DNA from: Corynebacterium sp. 21KM1197
GTDB taxonomy: Bacteria; Actinomycetota; Actinomycetes; Mycobacteriales; Mycobacteriaceae
Direction of reading: 5' to 3'
NCBI RefSeq assembly: GCF_033783015.1
Contig: NZ_CP123907.1
Location: 930,001 to 994,000, forward strand
DNA: 64,000 nucleotides
Shown piece by piece: positions 9,351-19,963 of this stretch. Every line of letters starts with the position of its first letter. The stretch's first letter is position 1. The notes under the pieces are model-generated. The model saw only the letters and a list, made by a program, of their open reading frames with translations, had not been told where the DNA came from and did no database searches. The position numbers were made by a program, and so were the translations under genes.

Positions 9351-9988
9351 CTAGGCGCGTCCCTCGCCCTCCAACATGATGGTGCAGGTGCAGTTGGCGC
9401 GCAGGGGGAGCACGCGGGTGTTTTCGGGCGCGCTGAGGAACTCCTGGAAGAACCCCTCGTGCATGCTGCACACCGAGGGGTGCGGGGGAGCGGATTCCCG
9501 CACAAAGGGGCAGGCCCGCAGGTCAAGGGCCTGATCCTCCTCCCGGAGCTCGGGATCAAAGCCGAGGCCCTGGAGTTTTCCACCAGATCCTCCACGCTGC
9601 CCGAGCCCTCGGATTGCGCCCAGCGCCGTCCTATCTCCCGCGCCTGATCCGGTTCGATGGCCTGGGCCAGGTGCCCGATGAGGCTGATGTATTCCTGGGC
9701 CACCGCCCTGGTATCGGGCACTCGCGCCTGGAAGATGAGGGTGGGGCGCCCCCGCCCCTGAGCGGGCGCGGAGTGCTGGCTCACGGCCTGGTGGGCCAGG
9801 AGTTCTTCTAGGTGCCCGCGCACGGTGTTGGCGTGCATGCCCAAGCGCTTGGCAAGTTCCGTGGCGCTGGCTCCGTGCGGAAACTCGCGCAGCGTGTTGA
9901 GCACGAGGCTCTGCTTGGGGCTGAGAGTGAGGGCCTCGGGGAAAAGTTCGGTGGCAGCGCGAGGGGGGTGCTGCGAGGCCTCGGGCAC
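9351..9988 (-). pseudogene. Winged-helix regulator with C-terminal cysteines, frameshifted
   Basis: The N-terminal half is an intact winged helix (LNTLREFPHGASATELAKRL, about residues 30-70). The reading frame then breaks: after SVEDLVEN the frame becomes Arg/Pro/Ser rich. In the alternative frame the protein continues with LGFDPELREEDQALDLRACPF, VCSMHEGFFQEF and RANCTCTIML and stops at 9351. The cause is a four-T run at 9576-9579 that should be five. The four cysteines resemble iron-sulfur regulators of the SufR/ArnR kind. The position downstream of thrB is where I recall arnR, the repressor of nitrate reductase genes, in C. glutamicum; that identification is inference, and no nar operon is present here. 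The GTG start follows AAGGAG. Confidence 0.7.
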
Positions 9989-10014
9989 GAATTACTCCTT
10001 CGGTGGAAGAGGGG

Positions 10015-10042
10015 TGACGTCAGATGAAGATACGTCATTGTA
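10015..10042 (-). promoter_or_regulatory. Promoter and candidate operator of the cysteine regulator
   Basis: On the minus strand TACAAT (10037-10042) is a -10 box. Just downstream is an inverted repeat TGACGT (10015-10020) and ACGTCA (10032-10037) with an 11-bp spacer. This position fits autoregulation by the adjacent winged-helix protein. Confidence 0.45.
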
Positions 10043-10096
10043 ACCGCCGGGAGGGCTCAATTCGAGTTTGCTGCGATGTGAATTGGATTACGCTAC

Positions 10097-11773
10097 TTAG
10101 GTGGCCGCCGCTTTCTCTCCGGGGCCGGGCAGGGCAATGACCTCGTATTCTCCCGCGGCAAGGTGCTTACGTAGGTCTTTCTTATCAAACTTATTCACCG
10201 AGGTCTTGTCGATGTTCTCCACGAAGGTCCAGTATTCCGGGAGCATCCAGTGTGGAATGGAGGCGCGCAGGCGCTCCCGCAGCATGATCGCGGTCTCGGC
10301 GGTGGGCTCGAAGGAACCGTGCAGCACCGTGACCACCAGGGGGCGTTCCCCCCACTTCTTATCCGGGTAGCCGATCACGGCGGCCTCCACCACCTCGGGG
10401 GCCTCCATCACCAGGTTTTCCAGGAGGGCGGAGTAGATCCACTCGCCGCCGGAGCGGATCACGTCCCGGGCGCGGTCGTGAATGGTGAGGTACCCATCCG
10501 AGGTCACGGAGCCGACGTCGCCGGTGCGCAGCCAGCCATCGGCGGTGAACTGCTCCGGGGGTTGTTCCCCGGTGGAATCGGCGTAGCGGGCGGCCACCAG
10601 GTTGCCGCGCACCTGGATCTCACCCTGGTTGCGGTCGGTGGCGGAGACCACCTTGCCGTCATTGACCACGCGATATTCCAGGGAGGCGGGGAAGCGGCCC
10701 TGGCTGATGCGATACGTCCAGCGGGCCTCGCCGGATACCCCGGCCGGGGGGCGCGATACCGTGCCCACGGTGGAGGTCTCCGTCATGCCCCACACGTGGA
10801 TCACGTCCACGCCGTAGCGCTCCTCCCACATGCGGATGAGAATGGGCGGGGCGGGGGAGCCGCCCACGTAGATCTCCACCAGGGACATGCGCTCCGGGGG
10901 GTGGTGCAGATAATGCACGATGAGTTGTATCCACACCGTGGGCACGCCGTGGGCCACGCGCGGGTGTGTGGTGGCGATGAGATCGGCCAGCGTGGTGGGG
11001 GAGAGATCGGCGCCGGGGAAGATCAGCGGCGCGCCGGCCATGAAGGCGGCGTAGGGTACGCCCCAACTGAGCACGTGGAAGATGGGCACGCAGCATAGGA
11101 AGGACTCCCCCTCGGTGATGGCAAAGGAATCCGTGGTGCGCAGTTCCATCGCCATGAGGTACATGGAGCGGTGGGAGTAGGCCACGGGCTTGGCCGGGCC
11201 GGTGGTGCCGGTGGAGTAGCACAGGGCGGCGGCGGTATTTTCGTCGAGGGTGGGCCACTCGTAGACGGTGGAGCGGCCGTCGAGAAGCGCCTCGTAGGAG
11301 TGCATGCCGATGGCATCGGGGAAGTGTACCTGCGGCAGGGAGCCCGGCCCGGTGAAAAGCACCGCGCGCACGCTCGGGCAGGATTCCACGATGCCGCGCA
11401 GTTGCTCGGCCAGGCGGGGATCGGCCACGATCACCTCCACCTCGGCGTGGCGGATCATGTGCTGAATCTGGGAATCCATGAGGTTCTTATTCAGCGGGGT
11501 GAGCACGGCCCCCATCGCGGGCACCGCCAGGATGGTTTCCAGGTGCTCGGTGCAGTTATCCATGAACGTGCCCACGCGCTGATCGCCGGTGATCCCGAGG
11601 TCATCGTGGAGGGCGTGGGCGAGGGCGGCGGCGCGCGCGCCGACCTCCGCGAAGGTGCTGTAGCTGCTGTTTCCGCTCTCCCAGGTGGTCACCCGGGTAT
11701 CACCGTGAACGGTGGCCCCGTAGGTGAGAATGCTGGCGAGGGACAGCGGAATGTCCTGCATCGTGGACTGCAT
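10097..11773 (-). CDS. fadD: Fatty-acid (long-chain) acyl-CoA synthetase
   Basis: A 558-aa member of the AMP-dependent ligase superfamily, activating a carboxylic acid as acyl-AMP and then acyl-CoA. The P-loop YSTGTTGPAKPVAYSH is near residue 190, the A5 motif VWGMTETSTVG near residue 335, the A7 motif GWLRTGDVGSVTSDGYLTIHDRARDVIRSGGEW near residue 425, and the catalytic lysine region DKTSVNKFDKKDLR near the C-terminus. Medium/long-chain substrate use is inferred from family resemblance. TAAGGT (11781-11786, minus strand) ends 7 nt before the ATG, so the mRNA is probably leaderless. It is transcribed divergently from rho. Confidence 0.9.
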   Translation of the reverse strand: MQSTMQDIPLSLASILTYGATVHGDTRVTTWESGNSSYSTFAEVGARAAALAHALHDDLGITGDQRVGTFMDNCTEHLETILAVPAMGAVLTPLNKNLMDSQIQHMIRHAEVEVIVADPRLAEQLRGIVESCPSVRAVLFTGPGSLPQVHFPDAIGMHSYEALLDGRSTVYEWPTLDENTAAALCYSTGTTGPAKPVAYSHRSMYLMAMELRTTDSFAITEGESFLCCVPIFHVLSWGVPYAAFMAGAPLIFPGADLSPTTLADLIATTHPRVAHGVPTVWIQLIVHYLHHPPERMSLVEIYVGGSPAPPILIRMWEERYGVDVIHVWGMTETSTVGTVSRPPAGVSGEARWTYRISQGRFPASLEYRVVNDGKVVSATDRNQGEIQVRGNLVAARYADSTGEQPPEQFTADGWLRTGDVGSVTSDGYLTIHDRARDVIRSGGEWIYSALLENLVMEAPEVVEAAVIGYPDKKWGERPLVVTVLHGSFEPTAETAIMLRERLRASIPHWMLPEYWTFVENIDKTSVNKFDKKDLRKHLAAGEYEVIALPGPGEKAAAT

Positions 11774-12169
11774 GGCCTCTACCTTAACCGGCTTGGGGCG
11801 CGGTGGTGCGGGAGGCGGGTGCGCCGGGTGGGTGCGGGGTGGGTACGTGTGGACGGGGCGGATACGTTACACTAAGTGAGGATCAATCCTGGGGTGTTTT
11901 TCCGGCGTCGTTTTCGGAAGAGAACACAAGAAACGCGGGATTGAGTATTTCCACGTGGGGCTCACCATTACTCTCTTTGACGTATATGCGGGAGCATTTC
12001 CACGGGCGCGGCTTCAGCATGATCGCCTCATGATCGCCTTTGGCGGGAGGATGGATAGTGCCGCCGCGTGAGATTTCGGACAAAGCTTCCGGCACCACCG
12101 GAGAATGGGCGTGACGATCCGCCCGCGCTTATCTCACATCACTTCTGGTCAAGCGATGAAAGGACATCT
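11774..12169 (+). promoter_or_regulatory. Long leader region of rho
   Basis: This 396-bp stretch has no convincing gene. A candidate -10 box TACACT at 11868-11873 would give a leader of about 290 nt before the rho GTG. The leader contains a tandem 11-bp repeat and a small hairpin (TCCGG and CCGGA around 12086-12100). A long untranslated leader is in line with the known autoregulation of rho by premature termination, but that is inference here. Confidence 0.4.
12018..12039 (+). repeat. Tandem 11-bp direct repeat in rho leader
   Basis: CATGATCGCCT occurs twice head to tail (12018-12028 and 12029-12039) without mismatch. Confidence 0.8.
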
Positions 12170-14032
12170 GTGACCACACCGGAGAACACCGCCCAACCAG
12201 GCGGTTCCGAGCAGAACCTGGCGAGCCTGCGTATTCCAGAATTGCGCGCGGTGGCCGCACAGATGGGGCTCAAAGGAATATCGGGGCTGCGTAAATCCGA
12301 GTTGATTGACGCCATCGAAGGTCGGGGGCCGCACGGAACTACTCGGAGAAAGAGCACGAGAACAATGGCGAAGGAACCAGAGGAATTGGTGGATCGGGTC
12401 ATCGTGCAGGAAACCCCCGGCGATACCGCTAGGGATCACCGCGAGGCCCCCCGCGAGCGGAACGAGCGCCGCGAAGGTGACGGTCGGCGTGCCGACGCCC
12501 CCACGCACGCGAGCCGCACCGAGGCCACGGAGAAAACGGAGGACGGGGAGAACCGCCAGCACTCGGAGGGGAACCACGAGAGCAACCACTACGAGTCCCG
12601 CGCCGCCGCGCGCCGGGCGCGCCGCAACCGCGCTCGCCAGCAGCACCGCGAGGAGCATGGCGGCGGGGCCGAGCAGGGCAATAACGAGGCGCAGGAGCGC
12701 GAGGATTCCCGTGGGGATCACGAGCGCCGCGATCATTCCGATCAGCGCGATGCCCGCAACGGGCGCAACAACCGCCGCAATAACCGGCGCAACAACCGCC
12801 GGGGCCGGGGTAACGAGGGCGGCCGCGAGTCCCGCGAGCACAACGAGCCGCTGCTGCCGGAGGAACTGGAGCAGGTGGCCGGCATCCTGGACATGGTGGA
12901 TAACAACGTGGCCTTCCTGCGCACCACGGGCTATCACCCTTCCTCCGCGGACGTGTACGTGAGCAATCAGTTGATCCGCAAGTGCGGGCTGCGCGCCGGT
13001 GACGCCATCGTGGGCCAGGTCAAGCAGGGGCAGACCCAGACGCGCGGCCACGGGCGCAATAAGCAGAAGTACAACAACCTCGTGCGCGTGGACACGGTCA
13101 ATGGCATGACGGTGGACGAGGCCCGGCAGCGCCCGAACTTTGCCAAACTCACCCCGCTGTATCCCAACCAGCGCCTGCGCCTGGAGACGGAACAGAAGAT
13201 CCTGACCACCCGCGTGATCGACCTCATCATGCCCATCGGCAAGGGACAGCGCGCGCTGATCGTCTCCCCGCCCAAGGCCGGTAAGACCACGATCCTGCAA
13301 AACGTGGCCAACGCGATCTCCACCAATAACCCGGAGTGCTACCTCATGGTGGTGCTGGTGGACGAGCGCCCCGAGGAGGTCACGGACATGCAGCGCTCCG
13401 TGAACGGCGAGGTGATCGCCTCCACGTTTGATCGCCCGCCGAGCGAGCACACCGCCGTGGCGGAACTGGCCATCGAGCGCGCCAAGCGCCTGGTGGAGCA
13501 GGGCCGCGACGTGGTGGTGCTGCTGGATTCCATCACCCGACTGGGCCGCGCCTATAACAATTCCTCCCCGGCCTCCGGCCGAATCCTCTCCGGCGGCGTG
13601 GATTCCAATGCCCTTTACCCGCCCAAGCGCTTCCTGGGCGCCGCGCGCAACATTGAAAACGGCGGCAGCCTCACCATCATCGCCACGGCGATGGTGGAGA
13701 CGGGTTCTGCGGGTGACACCGTGATCTTCGAGGAGTTCAAGGGCACCGGCAACGCGGAGTTAAAGCTGGATCGCAAGATCTCCGAGCGCCGCGTGTTCCC
13801 GGCCGTGGACGTGGGCCCCTCGGGCACCCGCAAGGACGAGTTGCTGCTGGCCCCGGAGGAGGCCCGCCTGGTGCATAAACTGCGGCGTATCCTGGCGGCA
13901 TTGGATAACCAGCAGGCCATCGACTTGCTGATGAAGCAACTGAAAAAGACCAAGAATAACGGCGAGTTCCTCATGCAGGTGGCGTCGTCCGCACCGATGG
14001 CCAAGCGCGAGGACGAGGAGGATTATTCCTAA
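12170..14032 (+). CDS. rho: Transcription termination factor Rho
   Basis: A 620-aa hexameric RNA helicase that ends transcription at unstructured C-rich RNA. The N-terminal SAP-like domain ([20 protein letters not shown]) is followed by a long, hydrophilic, Arg/Asn/Glu-rich insert of roughly 180 residues ending in a repeated RRNN stretch. Then come the RNA-binding domain ([21 protein letters not shown]) and the ATPase core with Walker [10 protein letters not shown]. The insert is typical of actinobacterial Rho. GTG at 12170 is chosen because GAAAGGA precedes it; upstream codons are not Rho-like. prfA starts 1 nt after the stop. Confidence 0.96.
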   Translation: MTTPENTAQPGGSEQNLASLRIPELRAVAAQMGLKGISGLRKSELIDAIEGRGPHGTTRRKSTRTMAKEPEELVDRVIVQETPGDTARDHREAPRERNERREGDGRRADAPTHASRTEATEKTEDGENRQHSEGNHESNHYESRAAARRARRNRARQQHREEHGGGAEQGNNEAQEREDSRGDHERRDHSDQRDARNGRNNRRNNRRNNRRGRGNEGGRESREHNEPLLPEELEQVAGILDMVDNNVAFLRTTGYHPSSADVYVSNQLIRKCGLRAGDAIVGQVKQGQTQTRGHGRNKQKYNNLVRVDTVNGMTVDEARQRPNFAKLTPLYPNQRLRLETEQKILTTRVIDLIMPIGKGQRALIVSPPKAGKTTILQNVANAISTNNPECYLMVVLVDERPEEVTDMQRSVNGEVIASTFDRPPSEHTAVAELAIERAKRLVEQGRDVVVLLDSITRLGRAYNNSSPASGRILSGGVDSNALYPPKRFLGAARNIENGGSLTIIATAMVETGSAGDTVIFEEFKGTGNAELKLDRKISERRVFPAVDVGPSGTRKDELLLAPEEARLVHKLRRILAALDNQQAIDLLMKQLKKTKNNGEFLMQVASSAPMAKREDEEDYS

Positions 14033-14033
14033 G

Positions 14034-15107
14034 ATGGCGGATCAGGTTTCAGCCGTCGATGACGTGCTCTCTGAGTATAAGGGCATCGAGGCGCAGATGG
14101 CCGATCCCGAGGTGATCGGGGATCAAGCGCAGTTCCGTAAACTCTCCAAGCGCTATACCCAGCTTCAGCCCATCGTGAAGGTGGCCACCGACCTGGAGCA
14201 GGTGCGCACCGACCTGGAGGACGCCCGCGAGATGGCGCGCGAGGATCGGGAGTTTCAGGCGGAGGCCGAGCGCCTGGAGGCCGCCCGGGTGGAGCTGGAG
14301 GAGAAGCTGGCGGACCTGCTGGCTCCCCGTGACCCCCACGATGGCGATGACATCATCATGGAGATCAAGGCCGGCGCGGGCGGTGAGGAGGCCGCGCTCT
14401 TTGCCGGTGATCTGGTGCGCATGTATGAGAAGTACGCCGATAAGCACGATTTCTCCTACGAGATCCTGGGTCTGGCGGAGTCCGATCTGGGCGGGGTCAA
14501 GGACATGACCTTGTCTATCCGGGCCAAGAACCCCTCGCGCGACGGCGCGTGGAGCGTATTCAAGTTCGAGGGCGGGGTGCACCGCGTGCAGCGCGTGCCG
14601 GTGACCGAGTCCCAGGGGCGCATCCAGACCTCGGCGGCGGGCGTGCTGGTGTACCCGGAGCCGGACGAGGTGGAGCAGGTGGAGATCGACGATAAGGACA
14701 TTCGCGTCGATGTGTACCGCTCCTCCGGCAAGGGCGGCCAGGGCGTGAACACCACGGACTCCGCCGTGCGCATCACGCACCTGCCCACGGGCCTGGTGGT
14801 GACCTGCCAGAAGGAGCGCTCGCAGATTCAGAACAAGGCCCGCGCCATGCAGGTGCTGGCCGCGCGCCTCCAGCAGATGAAGGAGGACGAGGCGGAGGCC
14901 CAAGCGGCCGAGGGGCGCGCCAAGCAGGTGCGCACGATGGATCGTTCCGAGCGGATCCGCACCTATAACTGGCCGGAGAATCGCATTTCCGATCACCGCA
15001 TTGGGTTTAAGGCCAATAACCTTGACCAGGTGCTCGACGGCAACCTGGACGATCTCTTCACCGCCTTGCAGGCCGCCGAGCGCGCCGAGCGCCTTGAGGC
15101 AGAATGA
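14034..15107 (+). CDS. prfA: Peptide chain release factor 1
   Basis: A 357-aa RF1 that reads UAA and UAG and triggers peptide release. The catalytic GGQ loop lies in [20 protein letters not shown] near residue 230, and the stop-codon recognition region includes [15 protein letters not shown], which fits RF1 rather than RF2. The Gln of GGQ is the methylation site for PrmC, whose gene overlaps the end of prfA by four bases (ATGA). The start directly follows the rho stop codon, suggesting coupling. Confidence 0.96.
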   Translation: MADQVSAVDDVLSEYKGIEAQMADPEVIGDQAQFRKLSKRYTQLQPIVKVATDLEQVRTDLEDAREMAREDREFQAEAERLEAARVELEEKLADLLAPRDPHDGDDIIMEIKAGAGGEEAALFAGDLVRMYEKYADKHDFSYEILGLAESDLGGVKDMTLSIRAKNPSRDGAWSVFKFEGGVHRVQRVPVTESQGRIQTSAAGVLVYPEPDEVEQVEIDDKDIRVDVYRSSGKGGQGVNTTDSAVRITHLPTGLVVTCQKERSQIQNKARAMQVLAARLQQMKEDEAEAQAAEGRAKQVRTMDRSERIRTYNWPENRISDHRIGFKANNLDQVLDGNLDDLFTALQAAERAERLEAE

Positions 15108-15934
15108 CCCTGCGCGCAGAACTTGCTCGCGCTAGTGCTGAGCTGGCCCGCGCCGGGGTGCCCAGCCCGGAGGTGGATGCCCGGGAGATCGCGGCGCACC
15201 TGCTGGGTTGCTCGCTGCTGGAGGTGGGCTGGCGAGAGGCGACCCTACCCCCGGAATACGGGGATCTGGTGCGCCGCCGCGCCCGCCGGGAGCCGCTTCA
15301 GTACATCCTGGGTCGGGCCCCCTTCGGGCCGCTGACCCTGGCGGTGGGGCCGGGGGTGTTTATTCCCCGCCCCGAGACGGAGGTGCTGGCGGATTGGGCG
15401 GTGGGGGCGCTGCGGGGCGTCGATAAGCCCCTGGTGGTGGACCTGTGTACCGGCTCGGGCGCGCTGGCGGCGTATATCGCCCACGCGCGTGCCGACGCCC
15501 AGGTGGTCGCCGTGGAACGCAGCCCTAAGGCGGCGGCCTGGGCGCGGCGCAACCTCGAACCCCTGGGCGTGGAACTCCGGGAGGGAGACGCCACGGATCT
15601 TCGCGTGGTGGCCGACCTGGTGGGCCGGGCGAGCGTGGTGGTGAGCAATCCCCCGTATGTGCCGGAGGCGGACGACCTGCCCGCCGAGGTCTATCACGAT
15701 CCGCACGAGGCCGTCTTTGCCGGTGCGGACGGCATGAGTGTGATTAATCGCCTGGTGGAACCCGCCGCCGCGCTGCTGGCCCCCGGGGGATACCTGGGCA
15801 TAGAGCACGATGATGCCACGGCGCGGGACGTGGCTCGCGTGGTGTCGCGCTGCCCCGGGCTGAGCGCCCCGGTGGCGGTGCGGGATCTCTCCGGTAGGGA
15901 ACGTTTTGTCACAGCGAGTAAACTGAGCAACTGA
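15104..15934 (+). CDS. prmC: Release factor glutamine N5-methyltransferase
   Basis: A 276-aa class I SAM methyltransferase (HemK family) that methylates the GGQ glutamine of release factors. The SAM-binding motif [16 protein letters not shown] is near residue 110 and the catalytic NPPY motif ([15 protein letters not shown]) near residue 183. The N-terminal helical domain that docks the release factor is present. It overlaps prfA by ATGA, so substrate and modifying enzyme are made together. Confidence 0.95.
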   Translation: MTLRAELARASAELARAGVPSPEVDAREIAAHLLGCSLLEVGWREATLPPEYGDLVRRRARREPLQYILGRAPFGPLTLAVGPGVFIPRPETEVLADWAVGALRGVDKPLVVDLCTGSGALAAYIAHARADAQVVAVERSPKAAAWARRNLEPLGVELREGDATDLRVVADLVGRASVVVSNPPYVPEADDLPAEVYHDPHEAVFAGADGMSVINRLVEPAAALLAPGGYLGIEHDDATARDVARVVSRCPGLSAPVAVRDLSGRERFVTASKLSN

Positions 15935-15989
15935 CCTATTGCCGTATGTATTGCCGCGTCCCGCACAGGGGAGGAAAGGGGTACGCCCT

Positions 15990-16676
15990 ATGGGGGCCAT
16001 CGTGAGTTGCATGGACGCCCGCACCCGAGCACAGACCATCGCCGCCGCGGCGCACAGCGCGCGGGAGGGAAAATTGGTGGTGCTGCCCACCGACACCCTT
16101 TACGGCATTGGCGCAGATGCCTTTAATAACGAGGCGGTGGCGGCCCTGCTGGCGGCCAAGCGGCGTGGCCCGGACTATCCGGTGCCGGTGCTGGTGGGCT
16201 CCTGGGATACCCTCGCCGGGCTGGTGGACTCCATGAGCCAGACCGCGCGCACCCTCGTGGAGGCGTTCTGGCCGGGCGGGCTCTCCCTGGTGGTGCGCCA
16301 GGCCCCCTCGCTGCCCTGGAACCTGGGCGATACCAACGGCACCGTGATGGTGCGCATGCCCAATCACCCGGTGGCGGTGCAACTCCTCCGCGAGGTCGGC
16401 CCCATGGCCGTCTCCTCCGCGAATCTCCACGGGCACCAGCCACCCACCACGGCAGGGGAGGCGCAGCGCCAACTTGGCGACGCCGTGGATACCTACCTCG
16501 ACGCCGGGCGCGCCACCGTGGGCAAGCCCTCCACCATCGTGGACCTCACGGGGAACACCCCGGAGATCCTGCGCGAGGGCGCGATCGGCGCCGAGGAGAT
16601 CGCGGAGGTGCTGGGACTTCCCGTGGCTCAGTTGCGGGCGGAGGGACGCGCGCCGGAATCCGGGGGAGCGGCCTAG
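15990..16676 (+). CDS. sua5: L-threonylcarbamoyladenylate synthase
   Basis: A 228-aa YrdC/Sua5-domain protein that makes threonylcarbamoyl-AMP from threonine, bicarbonate and ATP for the t6A37 modification of ANN-decoding tRNAs. Family blocks LVVLPTDTLYGIGADAFN, AAKRRGPDYPVPVLVG and MAVSSANLHGH are visible. The ATG at 15990 follows GGAGGAAAGGGG; a second in-frame ATG at 16011 is possible. It lacks the C-terminal Sua5 domain and is therefore the short (YrdC-length) type. The wecA ATG follows directly after its stop codon. Confidence 0.92.
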   Translation: MGAIVSCMDARTRAQTIAAAAHSAREGKLVVLPTDTLYGIGADAFNNEAVAALLAAKRRGPDYPVPVLVGSWDTLAGLVDSMSQTARTLVEAFWPGGLSLVVRQAPSLPWNLGDTNGTVMVRMPNHPVAVQLLREVGPMAVSSANLHGHQPPTTAGEAQRQLGDAVDTYLDAGRATVGKPSTIVDLTGNTPEILREGAIGAEEIAEVLGLPVAQLRAEGRAPESGGAA

Positions 16677-17846
16677 ATGGGGGTGGGCATGGAGGGCGTG
16701 CCCCTGCGGGAACTGGGGTTGGTGCTCCTGGTGGCCGCCGCCGTGACCTTCCTGACCACCGGGGCGGTGCGCTACCTGGTGCTGCGCTCGGGACGGGTGG
16801 CGGAAATCCGCGCCCGAGACGTGCACGTGCAGCCCACCCCCAGCCTGGGCGGGGTGGCGATGTTCACGGGCTTTCTCTCCGCCGTGTTGGTGGCCAATCA
16901 GTTACCCGCGCTGACCCGCGGCTTCATGCCGATCACCCCGGAGATGAACGCCGTGGTGTGGGCGGGCGTGGCCATCGTGCTGGTGGGGATCGTCGATGAT
17001 CTCTACGAACTCGACGCGCTGACCAAGTTAATCGGACAACTCCTAAGCGCGGTAGCGATGAGCCTGCTGGGGCTTTCCTGGACGCTCCTGTATTTCCCCG
17101 TGGGGGAGGGAACCACGGTGGTCCTCGATCAAGTCCAGTCCACAATCTTGACCGTTTTCCTTACGGTGCTGCTTATCAACGCCGTGAACTTCGTGGACGG
17201 TCTCGATGGGCTCGCCGCGGGCCTCGGCATGATTGCCGGTGGCGCGATCCTGCTCTTTTCGCTTACCGTCCTGCACGATCAGGGCGGAACGGTCTCCGCC
17301 TACCCCCCGGCGATCATCGCGGCGGGATTGGTGGGCATGTGCGCGGGCTTTCTGCCGCATAACTTTGAACCCTCGCGGATTTTCATGGGGGATTCCGGGG
17401 CCATGCTGATCGGCCTGCTGTTGGCGGCGGCCTCAACCTCGGCCTCGGGCAAGATCAACATGTCCCTCTACGGAGCGGTGGACGTGATCGCGCTGATGAG
17501 CCCGCTCATCGTGGTGCTCGCGGCCGTGTTCGTCCCCGTGCTGGACCTCGTGATGGCGGTGGTGCGCCGCCTGTCCAAGGGGCGTTCCCCCTTTGCGGCC
17601 GACCGCCTCCACCTGCACCACCGGCTGCTCTCCCTGGGGCACACCCACCGGCGCACCGTGCTGGTGCTCTATCTCTGGGTATCGGTGGTGGCCTTCGGGG
17701 CGGTGTCCTTCTCCGTGGTGCCGCCGCTCGTGGCCGTGGTGGGCACCGCGATAGCGCTGCTGGCGGCGGCCGGGCTCACGGCGGTGCCCTTGCGACGCCG
17801 CAGGCGGGCCGCGCGGGCGGCTGCGGTTGCGGCGGGGGCTGAGTAA
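16677..17846 (+). CDS. wecA: Decaprenyl-phosphate GlcNAc-1-phosphate transferase (WecA/Rfe family)
   Basis: A 389-aa multi-spanning membrane enzyme of the MraY/WecA family. It transfers GlcNAc-1-phosphate from UDP-GlcNAc to decaprenyl phosphate, the first step of the linker joining arabinogalactan to peptidoglycan. Visible motifs are PTPSLGGVAMF, the Asp-rich IVGIVDDLYELDALTKLIGQ, NFVDGLDGLAAG, FEPSRIFMGDSGAMLIG and the cytoplasmic HLHHRLL loop. The C-terminus ends in an Arg/Ala-rich tail. ATG at 16677 abuts the sua5 stop; ATG at 16689 is an alternative. Confidence 0.9.
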   Translation: MGVGMEGVPLRELGLVLLVAAAVTFLTTGAVRYLVLRSGRVAEIRARDVHVQPTPSLGGVAMFTGFLSAVLVANQLPALTRGFMPITPEMNAVVWAGVAIVLVGIVDDLYELDALTKLIGQLLSAVAMSLLGLSWTLLYFPVGEGTTVVLDQVQSTILTVFLTVLLINAVNFVDGLDGLAAGLGMIAGGAILLFSLTVLHDQGGTVSAYPPAIIAAGLVGMCAGFLPHNFEPSRIFMGDSGAMLIGLLLAAASTSASGKINMSLYGAVDVIALMSPLIVVLAAVFVPVLDLVMAVVRRLSKGRSPFAADRLHLHHRLLSLGHTHRRTVLVLYLWVSVVAFGAVSFSVVPPLVAVVGTAIALLAAAGLTAVPLRRRRRAARAAAVAAGAE

Positions 17847-17959
17847 TGGGTGCGTAGTTGGGGTGTGGTTGGGGCCGCCGAGGTCGCTGGGATGGGGGAC
17901 GGTGTCGCTGCCGGTGGCGGCGTCGATCGGATGGGGCGGGCGTGGGTAGACTCGGCGGG

Positions 17960-18391
17960 GTGAGTGACGTGCAAGAAGAAAACTTTGACGATCCCCGCCG
18001 TCCGCTGTTGCGCGCCCTGCGCTTGGGCAGCATTGCCCTGGCCGTGATCACGGTGGTGTCCCTGGCGCTGTGGGGGTGGATCGCGGGCACCCCCGGCGTG
18101 TGGGGCGTGCTGGTGGGGGCCGCCGTGGGGGGCGGCTTTGTGCTCATGACGGTGGCCAGCGTGCTGCTGACCTCGCGGACCTCCCCGCAGACCACCGGGG
18201 CGGTGGTGCTGGGCAGTTGGCTGCTTAAACTCGTGCTGGTGATGCTGGTGATGTGGGGGATCTCCGGCCTTGACTTCTACGATCGCTGGGCGCTGCTGGT
18301 GACCGTGGTGGTGGTGCTGGTGGTGGTGCTGGCCACGGAAACCTGGGGCGTGCTGACCTCGCGGGTGACCTATACCAATCCCGCCTCATAA
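17960..18391 (+). CDS. atpI: AtpI-like membrane protein preceding the ATP synthase operon
   Basis: A 143-aa protein with four predicted membrane segments and a short acidic N-terminus. It sits directly before atpB, where atpI is found in many bacteria; AtpI is thought to help assemble the c-ring. Sequence similarity among AtpI proteins is low, so the call rests on position and topology. The GTG start at 17960 is supported by TAGACT at 17947-17952, ending 7 nt upstream (leaderless). The longer upstream frame is Arg/Gly-rich and not credible. Confidence 0.7.
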   Translation: MSDVQEENFDDPRRPLLRALRLGSIALAVITVVSLALWGWIAGTPGVWGVLVGAAVGGGFVLMTVASVLLTSRTSPQTTGAVVLGSWLLKLVLVMLVMWGISGLDFYDRWALLVTVVVVLVVVLATETWGVLTSRVTYTNPAS

Positions 18392-18551
18392 TCGGGGCGC
18401 GGGGGTGGCGCCGCTAGGCGGGGACTTTCTGGGGTCGCGCCATGCCGGTGCTGGGGTAGCGCTGGGGAAAATGGTGCACCCGCTGGGGCCGATCTGTGAA
18501 GCACCCGAAAACGGGGGTGAAGCCGGATAAGTGAATTACCTCCACACCTGA

Positions 18552-18557
18552 TACTAT
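18552..18557 (+). promoter_or_regulatory. Putative -10 box of the atp operon
   Basis: TACTAT, preceded by TGA, lies about 180 bp before atpB. No good -35 box is visible. The 18392-18740 stretch has no gene: it holds this promoter and a leader with two hairpins. Confidence 0.45.
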
Positions 18558-18696
18558 GTAGCGCGGGTAACCCGGCCGTCGTTTTTCTTAGCAGCGTGAG
18601 GCTGCGTGAGGGGCGAGGTCCTACCCCTGGTTTCGTTTCGTAGACGTGCGACGGAGTCCACGGCGGAGCCAGTGAGCATGTAAGACGTCCATCGCA

Positions 18697-18720
18697 CCGT
18701 GGGAGTTCGTCTCCCCACGG
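18697..18720 (+). promoter_or_regulatory. Hairpin in atp operon leader
   Basis: CCGTGGGAG (18697-18705) pairs with CTCCCCACGG (18711-18720) with one bulged base and a 5-nt loop. It ends ten bases before the GGGAGAG ribosome binding site of atpB and locks an alternative GTG (18699) in its stem. A smaller hairpin, GCAGC and GCTGC, lies upstream near 18591-18605. Confidence 0.55.
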
Positions 18721-18740
18721 CCCGAACACGGGAGAGATCG

Positions 18741-19930
<1,190 letters not shown>

Positions 19931-19963
19931 CAAGTCAGCCACGAAACGAAGGGTCCATTACAG

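Noticed and set aside
11883..12098. 71-aa minus-strand frame in the rho leader
   Set aside because: No family features or ribosome binding site, and it lies over the probable rho leader.
12742..12835. Short repeats (CGCAACAACCGCCGCAAT-like) in rho as a mobile or CRISPR-like repeat
   Set aside because: They encode the RRNN-rich low-complexity insert of Rho; no spacers or flanking features.
18699..18740. GTG 18699 as start of atpB
   Set aside because: It lies inside the stem of a strong hairpin and the residues it would add are not like subunit a.
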